Source: Calonectria ilicicola
Lineage: Eukaryota > Ascomycota > Sordariomycetes > Hypocreales > Nectriaceae
Assembly: GCA_020809705.1 (NCBI GenBank)
Contig: CP085835.1
Location: 3,782,001-3,846,000, forward strand
Direction of reading: 5' to 3'
DNA: 64,000 nt
Each line of letters begins with the position of its first letter. The first letter of the stretch is position 1. Shown here one piece after another: positions 47,701 through 59,345 of the stretch. The position numbers and the translations under genes are program-made. The notes below the pieces were generated by a model, which searched no databases, had not been told where the DNA came from, and saw only the letters and a program-made list of their open reading frames with translations.

Positions 47701-50700
47701 AAATACCTAATTATACCTTTTAAACTTATAAATATACTAATATTATTCTAATAAATAATAACCAATATATTACAAAAATATTTAAATATCTTTATTATCT
47801 ATTATTTAAATAATATCTTTATTTTCTTTAAAAATAAAAAAGAATATAAAGAATATATTTATAAGATCTTAAAAGCCCTTTAAAACACTAAACTCCTAAT
47901 TAAATTAAAAAAAGTAAGTTCTACATTTAAAAAGTAGAATTTCTAGAATATATTATTAACCCTAATAAAATCTATATAAACCTAAAGAAAGTTATTATAG
48001 TAAAAGATTGGAAGGAATTTATTAATATAAAGGAAGTATAAGTCTTTTTAAATTTATTAATTATTATTAAAGATTTATTAAGGGATTTAATAAAATTATT
48101 TTAAGTATAATAGAATTAATTAAAAAAGGAATTATCTTTTAATAAGGAAATAAAGTATAATAATTATTTAAAATTATAAAAAATATTATTTTAAAAAAAC
48201 CTATTCTTATAATATTTAATCTTAATAAGCTTATAAAACTAGAAACTAATATATTAGACTTTACCTTAGGGGCCTAGATCGGATAATAAGACAAATAAGG
48301 AAATCTATATCCTATAGCATTTTACTTATATAAACTATATAGCCTTAAGCTAAATTATTTAATTTATAATAAAGAATTCCTTATTATTATTAATACTTTT
48401 AAAGAATTTTAATAATATCTTTTAAAAAGCAATTATAAAATTATAATATATATTAATTATAAAAATATTACTTACTTTACAATTACTTAAAAACTTAATA
48501 AAAAGTAATTATAATATATAAAATATCTATCCAAATTTAACTACTAAATTATCTATATTAAAGAAATTAAAAATAATTATATTAATATAATTAATTATTA
48601 ATCTAATTATAATATAAAAAAACCAAAAATATAAGAAAAACTATTAATCTATAATACTAATAAAAAACTAAAATAAACCCTAATTAATAAAATAATAATA
48701 AAAATAAAAAAAATAATCACTACTATAAGAGTAAGAGGATTACTATATATAACCAGAACTATTACTATAGAAATATTAATATAATAAGTAGAATAAAGTA
48801 ATCTATTATTAAAAAAATTAAAAAATATAATCTAGCACTTCTAGAAGAAGAAAAAACAGATTATCTATAAGTACTAGAAGAATATTAAATAAAGTTAATA
48901 AGGAATATTTATAAATATCCCTTATATAATTATAAAGGTATTAATAAAATCCTTAAATAAATCAAATAGATATTTTCTTTTAGTAAGATAAAAAGAAAGT
49001 TAAATAAGTATATAAGGAATATAATCTATATTAATATTTTAAAAAACTAAGATATAAACTATATAAATTATTATAATTATCCTCTATTATATAATAACTA
49101 TAAGACTTAATTATAATAGACTTTATTATTAATCTTCTTTTATTAGCAGACCTTATTATAAGAGTATATTATAATAGTATTTTTATTATTATTAATTATT
49201 TTATAAAAGTAATATATTATTTTTTATATAATAAAATAATAAAAGAAGAATAATTTATTTACCTTTTCTTTTAATATATAATTACTATATATAGCCTATT
49301 AACCAAAATTATATTAAATAAAGGATAATTATTTATATTTAAATTTTAGTAAAGCCTAATATCCTTAATAAGGTTAAATTATAAACTAAATATAGCCTTC
49401 TACCCTTAAATAGATAAATAAACTAAATATTAAAATTAGGAAATTAAGTAATATTTATAATACTATATTAACTACAAATAAACCAATTAAGTAGAAAAGT
49501 TATTTATTATATAATTAATATATAATATATTTTATAATTATAATATTAAAATAATACTAGTAAAAGCCAATTTTGGCTTTATATTAAATACTTATTAAGC
49601 CTTTTTAAAAAATATAATTTAAATAAAAGTTATAATTAAGTTAGATAATTTAAAAAAATTATATAAAAAAATAAAGATAGAACTTAAGTTTATCTATAAT
49701 ATAATAAAAAGATATTATAATTTAAAAAAGTTAAAAGGATTATCCTTCTTAAAGAAAGATATAGTCTATCTAGTAATAAAAAATCTTATAATAAAAAAAT
49801 AAAATAAAAAAATTAATTTTATATAGATTAGATTATATTTAATTAAAAGAAAAATATTAAAAAATAATTATAAGCTTGATCTTCTAGATAATATTAAAGT
49901 CCACTTTATCTTCTATATTTTATTATTAAAACCTAGTAATAATATCTAGATAAATATAGAACCTAAATATAAACCTTAAATAGAAAACCTAAAAGACTAA
50001 TAAAAAGTTAAGAAAATCTTATAAAGAAAAAAGAAAAATAAAAAATTTAAAATTAAATAAAAAAATTATAAAAAAATAATCTAAAAATCTATTAAATACC
50101 TTATATATTATTTAAAAATATTAAAAATATTCCTTTAATAAATAAAAAAAAGAATTAATATTAATAATATATAATATTAATACTATCTTTAAAAAAGGCT
50201 TTCTTTTATCATAATCTTAGCCTCTACTACCTCTATTACTCTAATATCCTACTCTTCTAGATTATCCTTTAATTTCTTTAGGTGCTCTAACTTAGTAAAT
50301 ACTACTATTATTTAAGATTAGATTTTTAAAATAATTTTTTAAAAAGCCTTTAAAGAAGTATATAATAAGTTTAATTTACTTTATATTTCTAAATATTATT
50401 AATATAATTTTTTCTTTTTTTTAATAATATAAAAAACTATTATTATTAATATATTAAGCTAATTAAATAAAGAATAATAAAAAATATATATAAGCTATAC
50501 TTTTTATATTTATATAATTATAACTTTTATAACTTTAAATATACTTAGAATAATAAATTAAACTTTTATTTATTATATAGAAAAGGCTAGTACTTATATA
50601 ATATATATAAACTATAATAAGTATTTTAAAAAGATTAATATAATTAATAAAATCTTTAATTTTATAATTCTTATAAATAAAAGATACTTTTACTATTCTA

Positions 50701-50821
50701 TTTAATATAATATTAATATAATAAAATAATTATAAATCTAAATTTAAATAATATATATAAAAAAACCACTATAATCTATTATACTAGCCTTAAGAATAAG
50801 ATTAATAAAGAGAAAATATTA

Positions 50822-51212
50822 TATTATAATCTATATTATATTTAGAGCAATCTAAGGTAGTAGAATATTATATCTTATAAGAAACTAATTATTTTATAAT
50901 TATATATAATTAATTAAATAAAAAGCAATAAAAGCAATTATTATAATAAGTATAAAAGATATTATATCTAATACATTAAATATATTATATATACTAAAAT
51001 AGGATAATAATATATAGATAGATTAGATCCTACTATAAGGAATAGAATTAATTAATTTTTAATATAATTTAATTACCTTAATTATAATTAACTATTACCT
51101 AATATAATACTTCTATTACTTTATTTTATTATAATATATTTAACCATCCTATTAATAATAAATCCTTCATTCTGATTGGTTTATTAAGTTAGGAATTAAC
51201 CAGACCGTTACA
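50822..51212 (+). repeat. 3' LTR of Gypsy copy A
   Basis: 391 bp. Its first part is mutated (TATTATAATCTATATTATAT where the 5' LTR has G/C bases), but its last 60 bases keep the original sequence (TAACCAGACCGTTACA). Confidence 0.85.
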
Positions 51213-51615
51213 TATATTACTTTATAAAGTTTAAAGCCTAATATTAGCCAACTAATAATTCATTTTAATTAAAAAGTAATTAATTAATTATTTTTTTTAT
51301 ATTAAAAAGCTATAAAAAGAATCCTTATAAATCTAAATCTAGAATAAATTAAAAAATAATATCCTCTTCTAAATTAAATAGCTTATATAATAAAAAGACC
51401 TAATTACTTTAAGATTAAATCCCCTTCTACTAATAATATAGCCTATACTTATTAACTTTATAGATCTATATAGCCTTTTAGATGCTTAATTTTTAAAGAC
51501 CTTAAATAGCTTAAAGGGTAAGAAAGATATTAACTTTTATATTAGATTATAATATCTTTAATAGTTAAGAAGTATTTGATTAATTGAAAAGTGTTATATA
51601 TAAGGGATTTTTATG

Positions 51616-51655
51616 ATATATACTTGTCTACGATGTATGCTTATTATATACATTA
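51616..51655 (-). repeat. Right terminal inverted repeat of the Fot1-like element
   Basis: Inverse of the left repeat. This copy keeps more C and G (TACTTGTCTACGATGTATGC), so it is closer to the original. Confidence 0.7.
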
Positions 51656-51695
51656 TATTAAAGATAATAAAAAATATATATTAAGATTTATAATT

Positions 51696-51700
51696 TTAAT
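51696..51700 (+). repeat. Target-site duplication of Gypsy copy B, left
   Basis: TTAAT, identical to 58597-58601 on the other side of the element. Five bases is the expected length for Ty3/Gypsy integrase. Confidence 0.7.
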
Positions 51701-52090
51701 TGTAACGATCTGGTCAATTCCTAACTTAATAAACCAATCAAAACAAAGGGTTTATTATTAACAGGATAGTTAGGCGCATTATAGTAAATAGAGCAATAAA
51801 AGTATTACATTAGGTAATAGTCAATTGCAATTAAGGTAACCAAATTATATTAAAAGCTAATCAATTCTATTTCTTATAGTAAGATCTAATCTATCTATAT
51901 ACTATTATCCTATTTTAATGTATATAGTATACTTGGTGTACTAGGTGTAATACCTTTTGTACTTATTATAACAATTGCTTTTATTACTTTTTATTTGATT
52001 GGTTGTATGTAATTATAGGGTAGCTGATTTTTTATAAGGTGTAGTATTCTATTATTTTAAATTGCCTTAGGTATAATATGGATTATAATA
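51701..52090 (-). repeat. 3' LTR of Gypsy copy B
   Basis: 390 bp, begins TGTAACG on the plus strand. Its outer 80 bases keep most G/C, while the inner end reads GGATTATAATA where the other LTR has GGGTCGTAACA. Confidence 0.85.
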
Positions 52091-55000
52091 TGATATCTTC
52101 CCTTTGTTAATCTTGTCCTTAAGGCTAGTATAATAGGTTGTAGTGGTTTTTTTATATATATTATCTAAACTTAAACTTATAATTATTTTATTATATTAAT
52201 ATTATATTAGGTAGGATAGCAAAAGTATCTTTTGTTTGTAAGAATTATAAAATTGAAGGTCTTATTAATTATATTAATCTTTTTAAAATATTTATTATAA
52301 CTTATATATATTATATAAGTACTAGCCTTTCTTATATAGTAGGTAAAGGTTTAACTTATTATTCTAAGTATATCTAGAGTTATAAAAGTTATAATTATAT
52401 AGGTATGGAGAGTGTAATTTATATATATTTTTATTATTCTTTATCTGGCTTAGCTTAGTGTGCTAATAGTAGTAGTTCTTTATATTATTAAAGAAAAGAA
52501 AAAGTTATATTAATAATATTTAAAAATATAAAGTAAATTAAACTTACTATATACTTCTTTAAAGGCTTTTTAAAAGATTATTTTGGAGATCTAGTTTTAA
52601 ATAATAGTAGTTTTTACTAAGTTAGAGTATTTAAAGAAATTAAAGGATAATCTAGAAGAATAAGATGCTAAAGTAGTAGAGGTAGTAGAGGCTGAGATTA
52701 TAATAGAGGAAGACCCTTTTTTAAAGGTAATATCAATGCTATATATTATTGATATTAATCCTTCTTTCTTGCTTGTTAGAGGAATGCTTCTAGTATTTTT
52801 AAATAATATATAAGGTATTTGGTGGGTTCCTAGGTTGTTTCTTTATAGCCTTTTTATTTAATTTTAAATTTCTTATTTTCTTCTTTCCTTTATAAGATTT
52901 TTTTAACTTTCTATTAATCTTCTAGATTTTCTATTTATAGTTTATAGCTGGGTCCTGTATTGACTTGGATGCTGTTATTAGGTTTTAATAGTGAAATATA
53001 GAAGATAAAGTAAACTTTAATATTATTTAGGAGGTTAAGTTTATAGTTATTTTCTGATATTTTTCTTTTAATAGGGTATAGTTTAATTTATATAAAGTTG
53101 ATTTTTTTGTTTTATTTTTTTATTATAAGATTTTTTATTATTAGGTAGACTATATCTCCCTTTAAGAAGGATAATTCTTTTAATCTTTTTAAATTATAAT
53201 ATCTTTTTATTATATTATAAATAAACTTAAATTCTATCTTTATTTCTTTATATAATTTTTTTAAATTATTTAATTTAATTATAGCTTTTATTTAAATTAT
53301 ACTTTTTAAAGGGGCTTAATAAGTATCTAATATAAAGCTAAAGTTAGCTTTTACTAATATTATCTTAATACTATAATTATAAGATATATTATATATTAGC
53401 TATACAATAAGTAACTTTTCTACCTAATTAGTTTATTTATAATTAATATAATATTATAAATATTATTTAATTTCCTAATTTTAATATTCAGTTTATCTAT
53501 CTATTTAGAAGTAGAAGGCTATACTTAGCTTATAATTTAACCCTATTAAAAACATTAAGCTTTACTAAAACTTAAATATAAATAATTATCCTTTATCTAA
53601 TATAATTTTAGTTAATAAGCTATATATAATAATTATATATTAAAAGAAAAAGTAAACAAATTATTCTTCTTTTATTACTTTATTATATAAAAGATAATAT
53701 ATTACTTTTATAAAATAATCAATAATAATAAAAATACTATTATAATATACTCCTATAGTAAGATTTACTAATAAGGGAAGATTAATAATAAAGTCCATTA
53801 TAATTAAATCCTATAATTATTATATAATAAAGAATAATTATAATAATCTATATAGTTTGTATCTTGGTTTTTTAGAGTATTAATATAAACTATATTCCTT
53901 ATATACTTATTCAACTTTCTTTTTATCTTATTAAAGAAGAATATCTATTTAACTTATTTAAGGGTTTTATTAATACCTTTATGGCTATATAAGGGGTATT
54001 CATAAATATCCCTTATTAATTCTATTTAGTATTCTTCTAGCACTTATAGATAATCTATTTTTTCTTCTTTTAAAAGTACTAGATTATATTTTTTGATTTT
54101 TCTTAATAGTGGATTGCCTTGTTCTACTTATTATATTAGTATTTCCATAGTAATGATTCTAGTTATATATAGTAATCCTTTTACTTTTATAATAATAATT
54201 ATTTTTTTTATTTTTATTATTATTTTATTAATTAGGGCTTATTCTAATCCTTTATTAGTATTATAGATTAATAGTTTTTTTTATATTTTTGGTTTTTTTA
54301 TATTATAATTAGATCGGCGGTTGATTGTATTAGCACAGCTATTTTTAGTTCCTTTAATATAAATAATTTAATAATTAAATTTAAATAAATATTCTATATA
54401 TTATAATTACCTTTTATTAAGTTTTTAAATAATTATAAAATAAGTAATATTTTTATAATTAATATATATTATAATTTTATAATTACTTTTTAAAAGATAT
54501 TATTAAAATTCTTTAAAAATATTAATAATAATAAGAAATTCTTTATTATAAATAAAGTAGTTTAGCTTAAGGCTATATAGCTTATATAAATAGAATACTA
54601 TAAGATGTAGGTTTCCTTATTCATCTTATTGTCCGATCTAGGCCCCTAGGGCAAAGTCCAATAGATCGGTTTCTAGCTTTATAGGTTTATTAAGGTCGAA
54701 TATTATAAGAATAGGTTCTTCTAAAATAGCATTTTTTATAGCTTTAAATAATTATTATACTTTATTTCTTTATTAAAAGGTAATTTTTTTTTAATTAATT
54801 CTATTATACTTAAAGTAATTTTATTAAATCCCTTAATAAATCTTTAGTAATAATTAATAAATCTAAGGAAGGCTTATACTTTCTTTATATTAGTAAGTTC
54901 CTTTCAATCTTTTACTATAATAACTTTCTTTAGGTCTATATGAATTTTATTAGGGCTAATAATATATCTTAGAAATTCTACTTTTTAAATATAGAATTTA

Positions 55001-58000
55001 CTTTTTTCTAGTTTAATTAGAAGTTTGGTATCTTAGAGGGCTTTTAAGATCTTATAAATATATTCTTTATATTCTTCTTTATTTTTAGAGAAAATAAGGA
55101 TATTATCTAGGTAATAGATAATAAAGATATTTAAGTATTCTTATAATATATTAATTATTATTTATTAAAATAATATTAATGTATTTATAAGTTTAAAAGG
55201 TATAATTAGATATTTAAATAATTTAAACTTAGTTTGGAAAGTGGTTTTCCATTTATATCCTTCTTTAATATAAATAAGATTATATACTCCTTTAAGATCT
55301 AATATAGTAAAAATATTAGCTTTATAAAGATAATCCTTTATTTTATTAATTAATAGTAATAGAGTATAATCTTTAATAGTAATATTATTAAACTATTAGT
55401 AGTCTATAATAAGATATAATTTCCTATTTTTCTTAAATATAAATATAATAAAGTAACTAGCTTTAGAGTTCAAAATATAAATATATCCCTTTTTAAATAT
55501 ATCTTAGATATATTCCTTTAAGGTATTAAGCTTAATTTAATTGAGATTATAAATAAGGTAAAATTAGGTATTAGATCTATTTTTAAAGATGATTTTATAA
55601 TCTTACTAATTAAATTTAGGTAGTTTAATATCTAGTTCTTTTATAAAGAGCTTTTTATAAATTTGGTACTATAGGGGTATATTATATAGTCTATCTATTT
55701 CTACTTTAATCTTTATTTCTTTAAGGTTTTTATTAATTTATTAGAATTATATTCTAAGGTAGGTAATTATTTATTATTTTTACTTTTTCTAATTATTCTT
55801 ATATTTATATTTTATTCCTTTAAATAATAAAGATTCTCTTTTATTTATATTTTCTACTTAATTAGGGCTAGAAGTTTAAGATCTCTTATTATATTTTATA
55901 AAAATATTATTAGCTATATTATACTCCTTAGGTATTTACACCTAGCTAGTATATTAGTAGATATTAGGGTTATATTAGTATAATTATAGGTATCCTAAAA
56001 CTAGATTATATTATTTAATATTAATAATATTAAAGATTATTTCTTGATTCTTTTCTTTAATAAAGACTTTTAGATAATTAATCTTTTTATTTATAATACT
56101 ATTATTATATCTAAAAGATATTCCTTTTATATTAATAATTTTATATAAATCAACTTTTATTATTTATAATAGTTAAAGTTTATTAATTATTTAAAGATTT
56201 ATATAGTTTTACTTAGCTCTATTATCCACTATAATATTATATTATTTCCCTTTAATTCTTATTTTTATTTCTAATTATTATTAAGGTTACTCTTTAATTA
56301 TAAAGTATAAAGCCTTTTTAAGAAGTTCTTTTAGTAACTTTAGAGATTATTACCCTAGCTGCTCTTATTGCTCTTCTATAAAGGGCTTTATTTATTTTTT
56401 AGTTTTATTTAGTGCTAAGCTATTACTTTATCTATTATATAGATATTATATTTAGGGTCTTGATATTTATTTCAGGGTAGCTTACTATAATTAAGGAATT
56501 TAAGCTTATCTAGTTCCAATATAATGAACTAATAATAGGGATTTCTTTCTATTACTTTATATTAGTTAAAATATCTTTTATAAATATAATAAATAACTAT
56601 ATCTTCTACTCTAATAAGAAAGTATACTATATATTACTTTTATTCTATATATTAAAAGTAGTTGTAATTATAATAGCTTACTTATAAAATATTCTTATAT
56701 TCTTTATATATTATATTTAATCTAGGGTCATCCTCCTTATATTAGATAGATTAGAGGTTATAGTTTTTTAATTATTATTCACTTTATATAAGTAAAAAGA
56801 CTTTATCTTTATCTTATAAAAGTTCTTTAATTTATTAGGTTATTTTTTTTATATTAGTTATTTATTTCTTATTTCTGTTTTTATTATAAGTGTAGGTATT
56901 CTATTATATTAGTACTTTATTAGTATATATATTTAGTATAAATATAAGGATTTCTATCTTCTTAGCTCATTTTAATTATTTATAGGGAAGATAGGACTGG
57001 CCTTTTTATTAGATTAATTATACTTTTTGGATAGCTTTATCGATTTCTTATTATAAAGTAAGTTTTATTTTATATAATTTATAATTTTCTATATATTATT
57101 TAATTATAGTAATTGGTTTATATTTCTTAATAATAGCAAAAATAACTTTTCTTATAGTATTCTCTTTTCCTTCTAATACTAAGGTCCATTAAGTTTTTAT
57201 AGTATTAAGTTATTTCTATCCTTCTAGTATAGGTTTAAACTAATTTCCTATTTTCAAGGAGCAACATTCAAAGGATTTATATCCTTTTTTCTACAGTTAA
57301 AGCAGGTAATCTTACTTTTATTATACCTTTAGGTAATACTAAGTTCTATTAGCCTTAAATAAGTCCTATATATAGTGCTTTATTGCTTATTTTAGGTTTT
57401 TTTTATTTAAAATATATAGGTTTTTATTATCTTAGGTATATTTCTTATATTAATTAAACTATCTTTTATTAATCTTAATAATACTTTTAATATACTTTAA
57501 AAGTTTTTCTAGCCAATCTTCTTTATAGATTTTATCCTTAACTTCACTCTTTAAGCCTTTATAATAAAGTTCTATTAATATATTATTATCTTAGGCTATT
57601 TATATTATAATTCTTTTAAACTCAATTAAATATTAATTATAGGATTTTATTTATTTAAATTTATATAATTAGTTTATAACTTATTATTTTATATTAATTA
57701 TATTAAAATTATCTTTAATAGTAGTTTTAAAATATTCTTAATCTCTAAAGATCTCTTAGATTTCTTCATTTTAATTAGTATTATTCTTATTTTCTAAATA
57801 GTCTTTTATAATAGATTTAAACCATACTTCTATATCCCCTTAGAGGAGGGTTTTAATATATAATACCTAGGCTTCGGGGTTGTAAGTCATATTAAGAAGA
57901 AGCAAAAATATCCTTTTATTTGGGTGAGGAAGGGGACTACATTGATAGTCTTTCCTAGGAAGGGCTCTAGGACCGGGGGTCTTAGAATTTTACTAATATC

Positions 58001-58206
58001 TTTACCCTTATTTCCTTCAACTATAGTAGTTCTGGCTTTTTCTGCTTTAAATTGTGCTTATATATTTGCAAGTTTCTTCTTAATTTGTTATAGTTTTGTA
58101 GTTAATTTAATATTACTAGAAGGAGTAGTGGCAATAAGGTTTTTTCTAGATATTATTATTGCTTAATTGTTAATGTAGGTAATTAATTAAATAAGAGCTT
58201 TTAATA

Positions 58207-58596
58207 TATAATAATCTAATTAATTCTTAACTTGATGAATCAATTAGAATAAAGGGTTTATTATTAGTAGGATAGTTAAATATATTATAGTAAATAGAGT
58301 AATAAAAATATTATATTAGATAATAGTTAATTATAATTAAAATAACTAAGTTATATTAAAAGCTAATCAGTTCCATTCCTTATAGTAAGATCTAATTTAT
58401 TTATATATTACTATCCTATTTTAATATGTATGGTGCGCTTGGTGCACTAAGTATAATACTTTTTACACTTATTATAACAGTTGCCTTTATCGCTCCTTGT
58501 TTGATTGGTTGTATGTAATTATAGGGTAGCTGGTTTCTTACAAGGTGTGGCATTCTGCCACCCTAGACCGCCCTGGGTATGATATGGGTCGTAACA
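58207..58596 (-). repeat. 5' LTR of Gypsy copy B
   Basis: 390 bp. The outer 110 bases are almost unmutated (GCCACCCTAGACCGCCCTGG) and match the start of copy A's 5' LTR in reverse. Confidence 0.85.
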
Positions 58597-58601
58597 TTAA
58601 T
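58597..58601 (+). repeat. Target-site duplication of Gypsy copy B, right
   Basis: TTAAT, partner of 51696-51700. Confidence 0.7.
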
Positions 58602-58679
58602 AAATAAAATTATTTTAAATATAATTATTTAAGTTTTTATAAAGATAATCTTATTATAAATTGATTATATCTTAGTTAG

Positions 58680-58930
58680 GCGAATTATATAGCTATAAGG
58701 GTCATTGACCAGGGTGATCTTGAGAGTTGTAGAACAGATTGTATTGTGGTATGTAGACTTCAACTTGGCGAGCGTTCCTCGATCGCTCGCCGAAATTCTC
58801 TAATAGACTAAGTGGGTCGCACGCCACTTCCAGCCACAGTGGCGCTGGGATCCCAATTGTCCTTACAATAGCTAAACTTAATTATATCTACTACTGTTAT
58901 GACTTTAGAGCTTCTTCTAGGGTAGAGCCT
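58680..58930. other. GC-normal island inside the AT-rich block
   Basis: About 250 bp of normal composition enclosed by AT-rich DNA. It contains a strong hairpin (GGCGAGCG and CGCTCGCC separated by 9 bases, near 58768-58792) and a second one (GCCAC...GTGGC near 58830-58850). No ORF. Possibly a short non-autonomous element that arrived after RIP, or single-copy DNA spared by it. Confidence 0.45.
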
Positions 58931-59345
58931 ACAATTTACCAAAATAAAATTAAAAAAATAATAAAATATTATAATTTTTATATTAAAATAAATAAAAAAA
59001 TAAAAATATAATTTTAAAATTATATATTTTTTTAAAATATAATTAAATATAAATAACTACTTAATTTAACTTTAAACTTAACTTTATAATAACACTTTAA
59101 TTATTTCATTACTAGTATAAGAAGAATCAGCTAAATAGCTTATTTGTTAGTATTAATATATTAATATTTAAGTTCTAAAAGAAAGGTGAATGAAACTTAC
59201 TTTTAAAACTACATCCTTTATGTAAGAAGATAAGAGGTGTGTTATCTAATCCAATAGACCAAAAGATCAACCAATTCTCGCACATTGTGCAGGAATTGCA
59301 CCTCACATCAGTATATAAGGCACTTCCTTACACTTTAGTACAAGC

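Larger units (their letters stand above)
44318..51212 (+). mobile_element. Ty3/Gypsy LTR retrotransposon, copy A (RIP-inactivated)
   Basis: 6,895 bp with 391-bp LTRs that start TGTTAC and end GTTACA. Decayed domains occur in Gypsy order. A possible gag zinc knuckle lies near 45600-45660. Reverse transcriptase around 47490-47580 reads KKLYFIINY, stops, FNNIIIKNY where intact elements have the LRFCVDYR..LN.ITIKN pattern. RNase H near 48360-48420 reads YNKEFLIIINTFKEF. The integrase zinc-binding region lies near 48900 (RNIYKYPLYNYKGINKILK) and the integrase core near 49110-49140 (DLIIIDFI). Stops occur throughout. It is inserted in the Fot1-like element. Only a 4-bp TATA match flanks it, so the target duplication is uncertain. 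Confidence 0.85.
42893..51655 (-). mobile_element. Fot1/pogo-like DNA transposon, split by a Gypsy insertion
   Basis: Terminal inverted repeats of about 40 bp lie at 42893-42932 and 51616-51655. They share AGACAAGTATA and differ mostly by transitions. Removing the 6.9-kb LTR element between them leaves about 1.86 kb, the size of Fot1-type elements. On the minus strand just inside the right repeat (about 51380-51240) a decayed CENP-B-type helix-turn-helix of the pogo transposase can be read: LEEDIIF, stop, FILDLDL, stop, GF, then MNY, stop, LANIRL. The stops stand where tryptophan, arginine or glutamine codons are expected. The element is inactive. It was present before the Gypsy element inserted in it. 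Confidence 0.7.
51213..51700. other. 488-bp spacer between the two inverted Gypsy copies
   Basis: Contains the transposase N-terminal remnant and right inverted repeat of the Fot1-like element, then 45 bp of AT-rich DNA up to the second Gypsy copy. Confidence 0.75.
51701..58596 (-). mobile_element. Ty3/Gypsy LTR retrotransposon, copy B, inverted (RIP-inactivated)
   Basis: 6,896 bp, the reverse complement arrangement of copy A. LTRs are 51701-52090 and 58207-58596. A perfect 5-bp target duplication TTAAT flanks it (51696-51700 and 58597-58601). The same domain remnants can be followed in reverse, for example the integrase region near 53960-54010, RNase H near 54540 and the gag zinc-knuckle region near 57250-57300, where more G and C survive (TGCTTTAACTGTAG on the minus strand). 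By eye this copy is somewhat less AT-converted than copy A. No intact ORF remains. Confidence 0.85.
42180..59110. repeat. RIP-type AT-rich block holding nested transposons
   Basis: About 17 kb in which G and C are rare, stops occur in all frames and no host gene survives. Copies of the same repeat inside differ almost only by C/T and G/A, the mark of repeat-induced point mutation. The block resolves into two inverted Gypsy elements and a Fot1/pogo element (listed separately). The stretches 42180-42892, 52091-58206 internal decay and 58930-59110 have no further recognisable structure. The left edge near 42180 and right edge near 59110 are sharp. Confidence 0.9.

Noticed and set aside
57924..58166. 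80-residue plus-strand ORF in the AT-rich block
   Set aside because: It lies antisense to the gag part of Gypsy copy B and has no independent support.
42180..59110. Centromere or mitochondrial insertion as the source of the AT-rich block
   Set aside because: LTRs, a target duplication, inverted repeats and transposon domain remnants explain most of the block, and no mitochondrial genes are recognisable.
42180..59110. CRISPR-like or tandem array
   Set aside because: The repeats are dispersed LTRs and inverted repeats; there is no regular repeat-spacer pattern.
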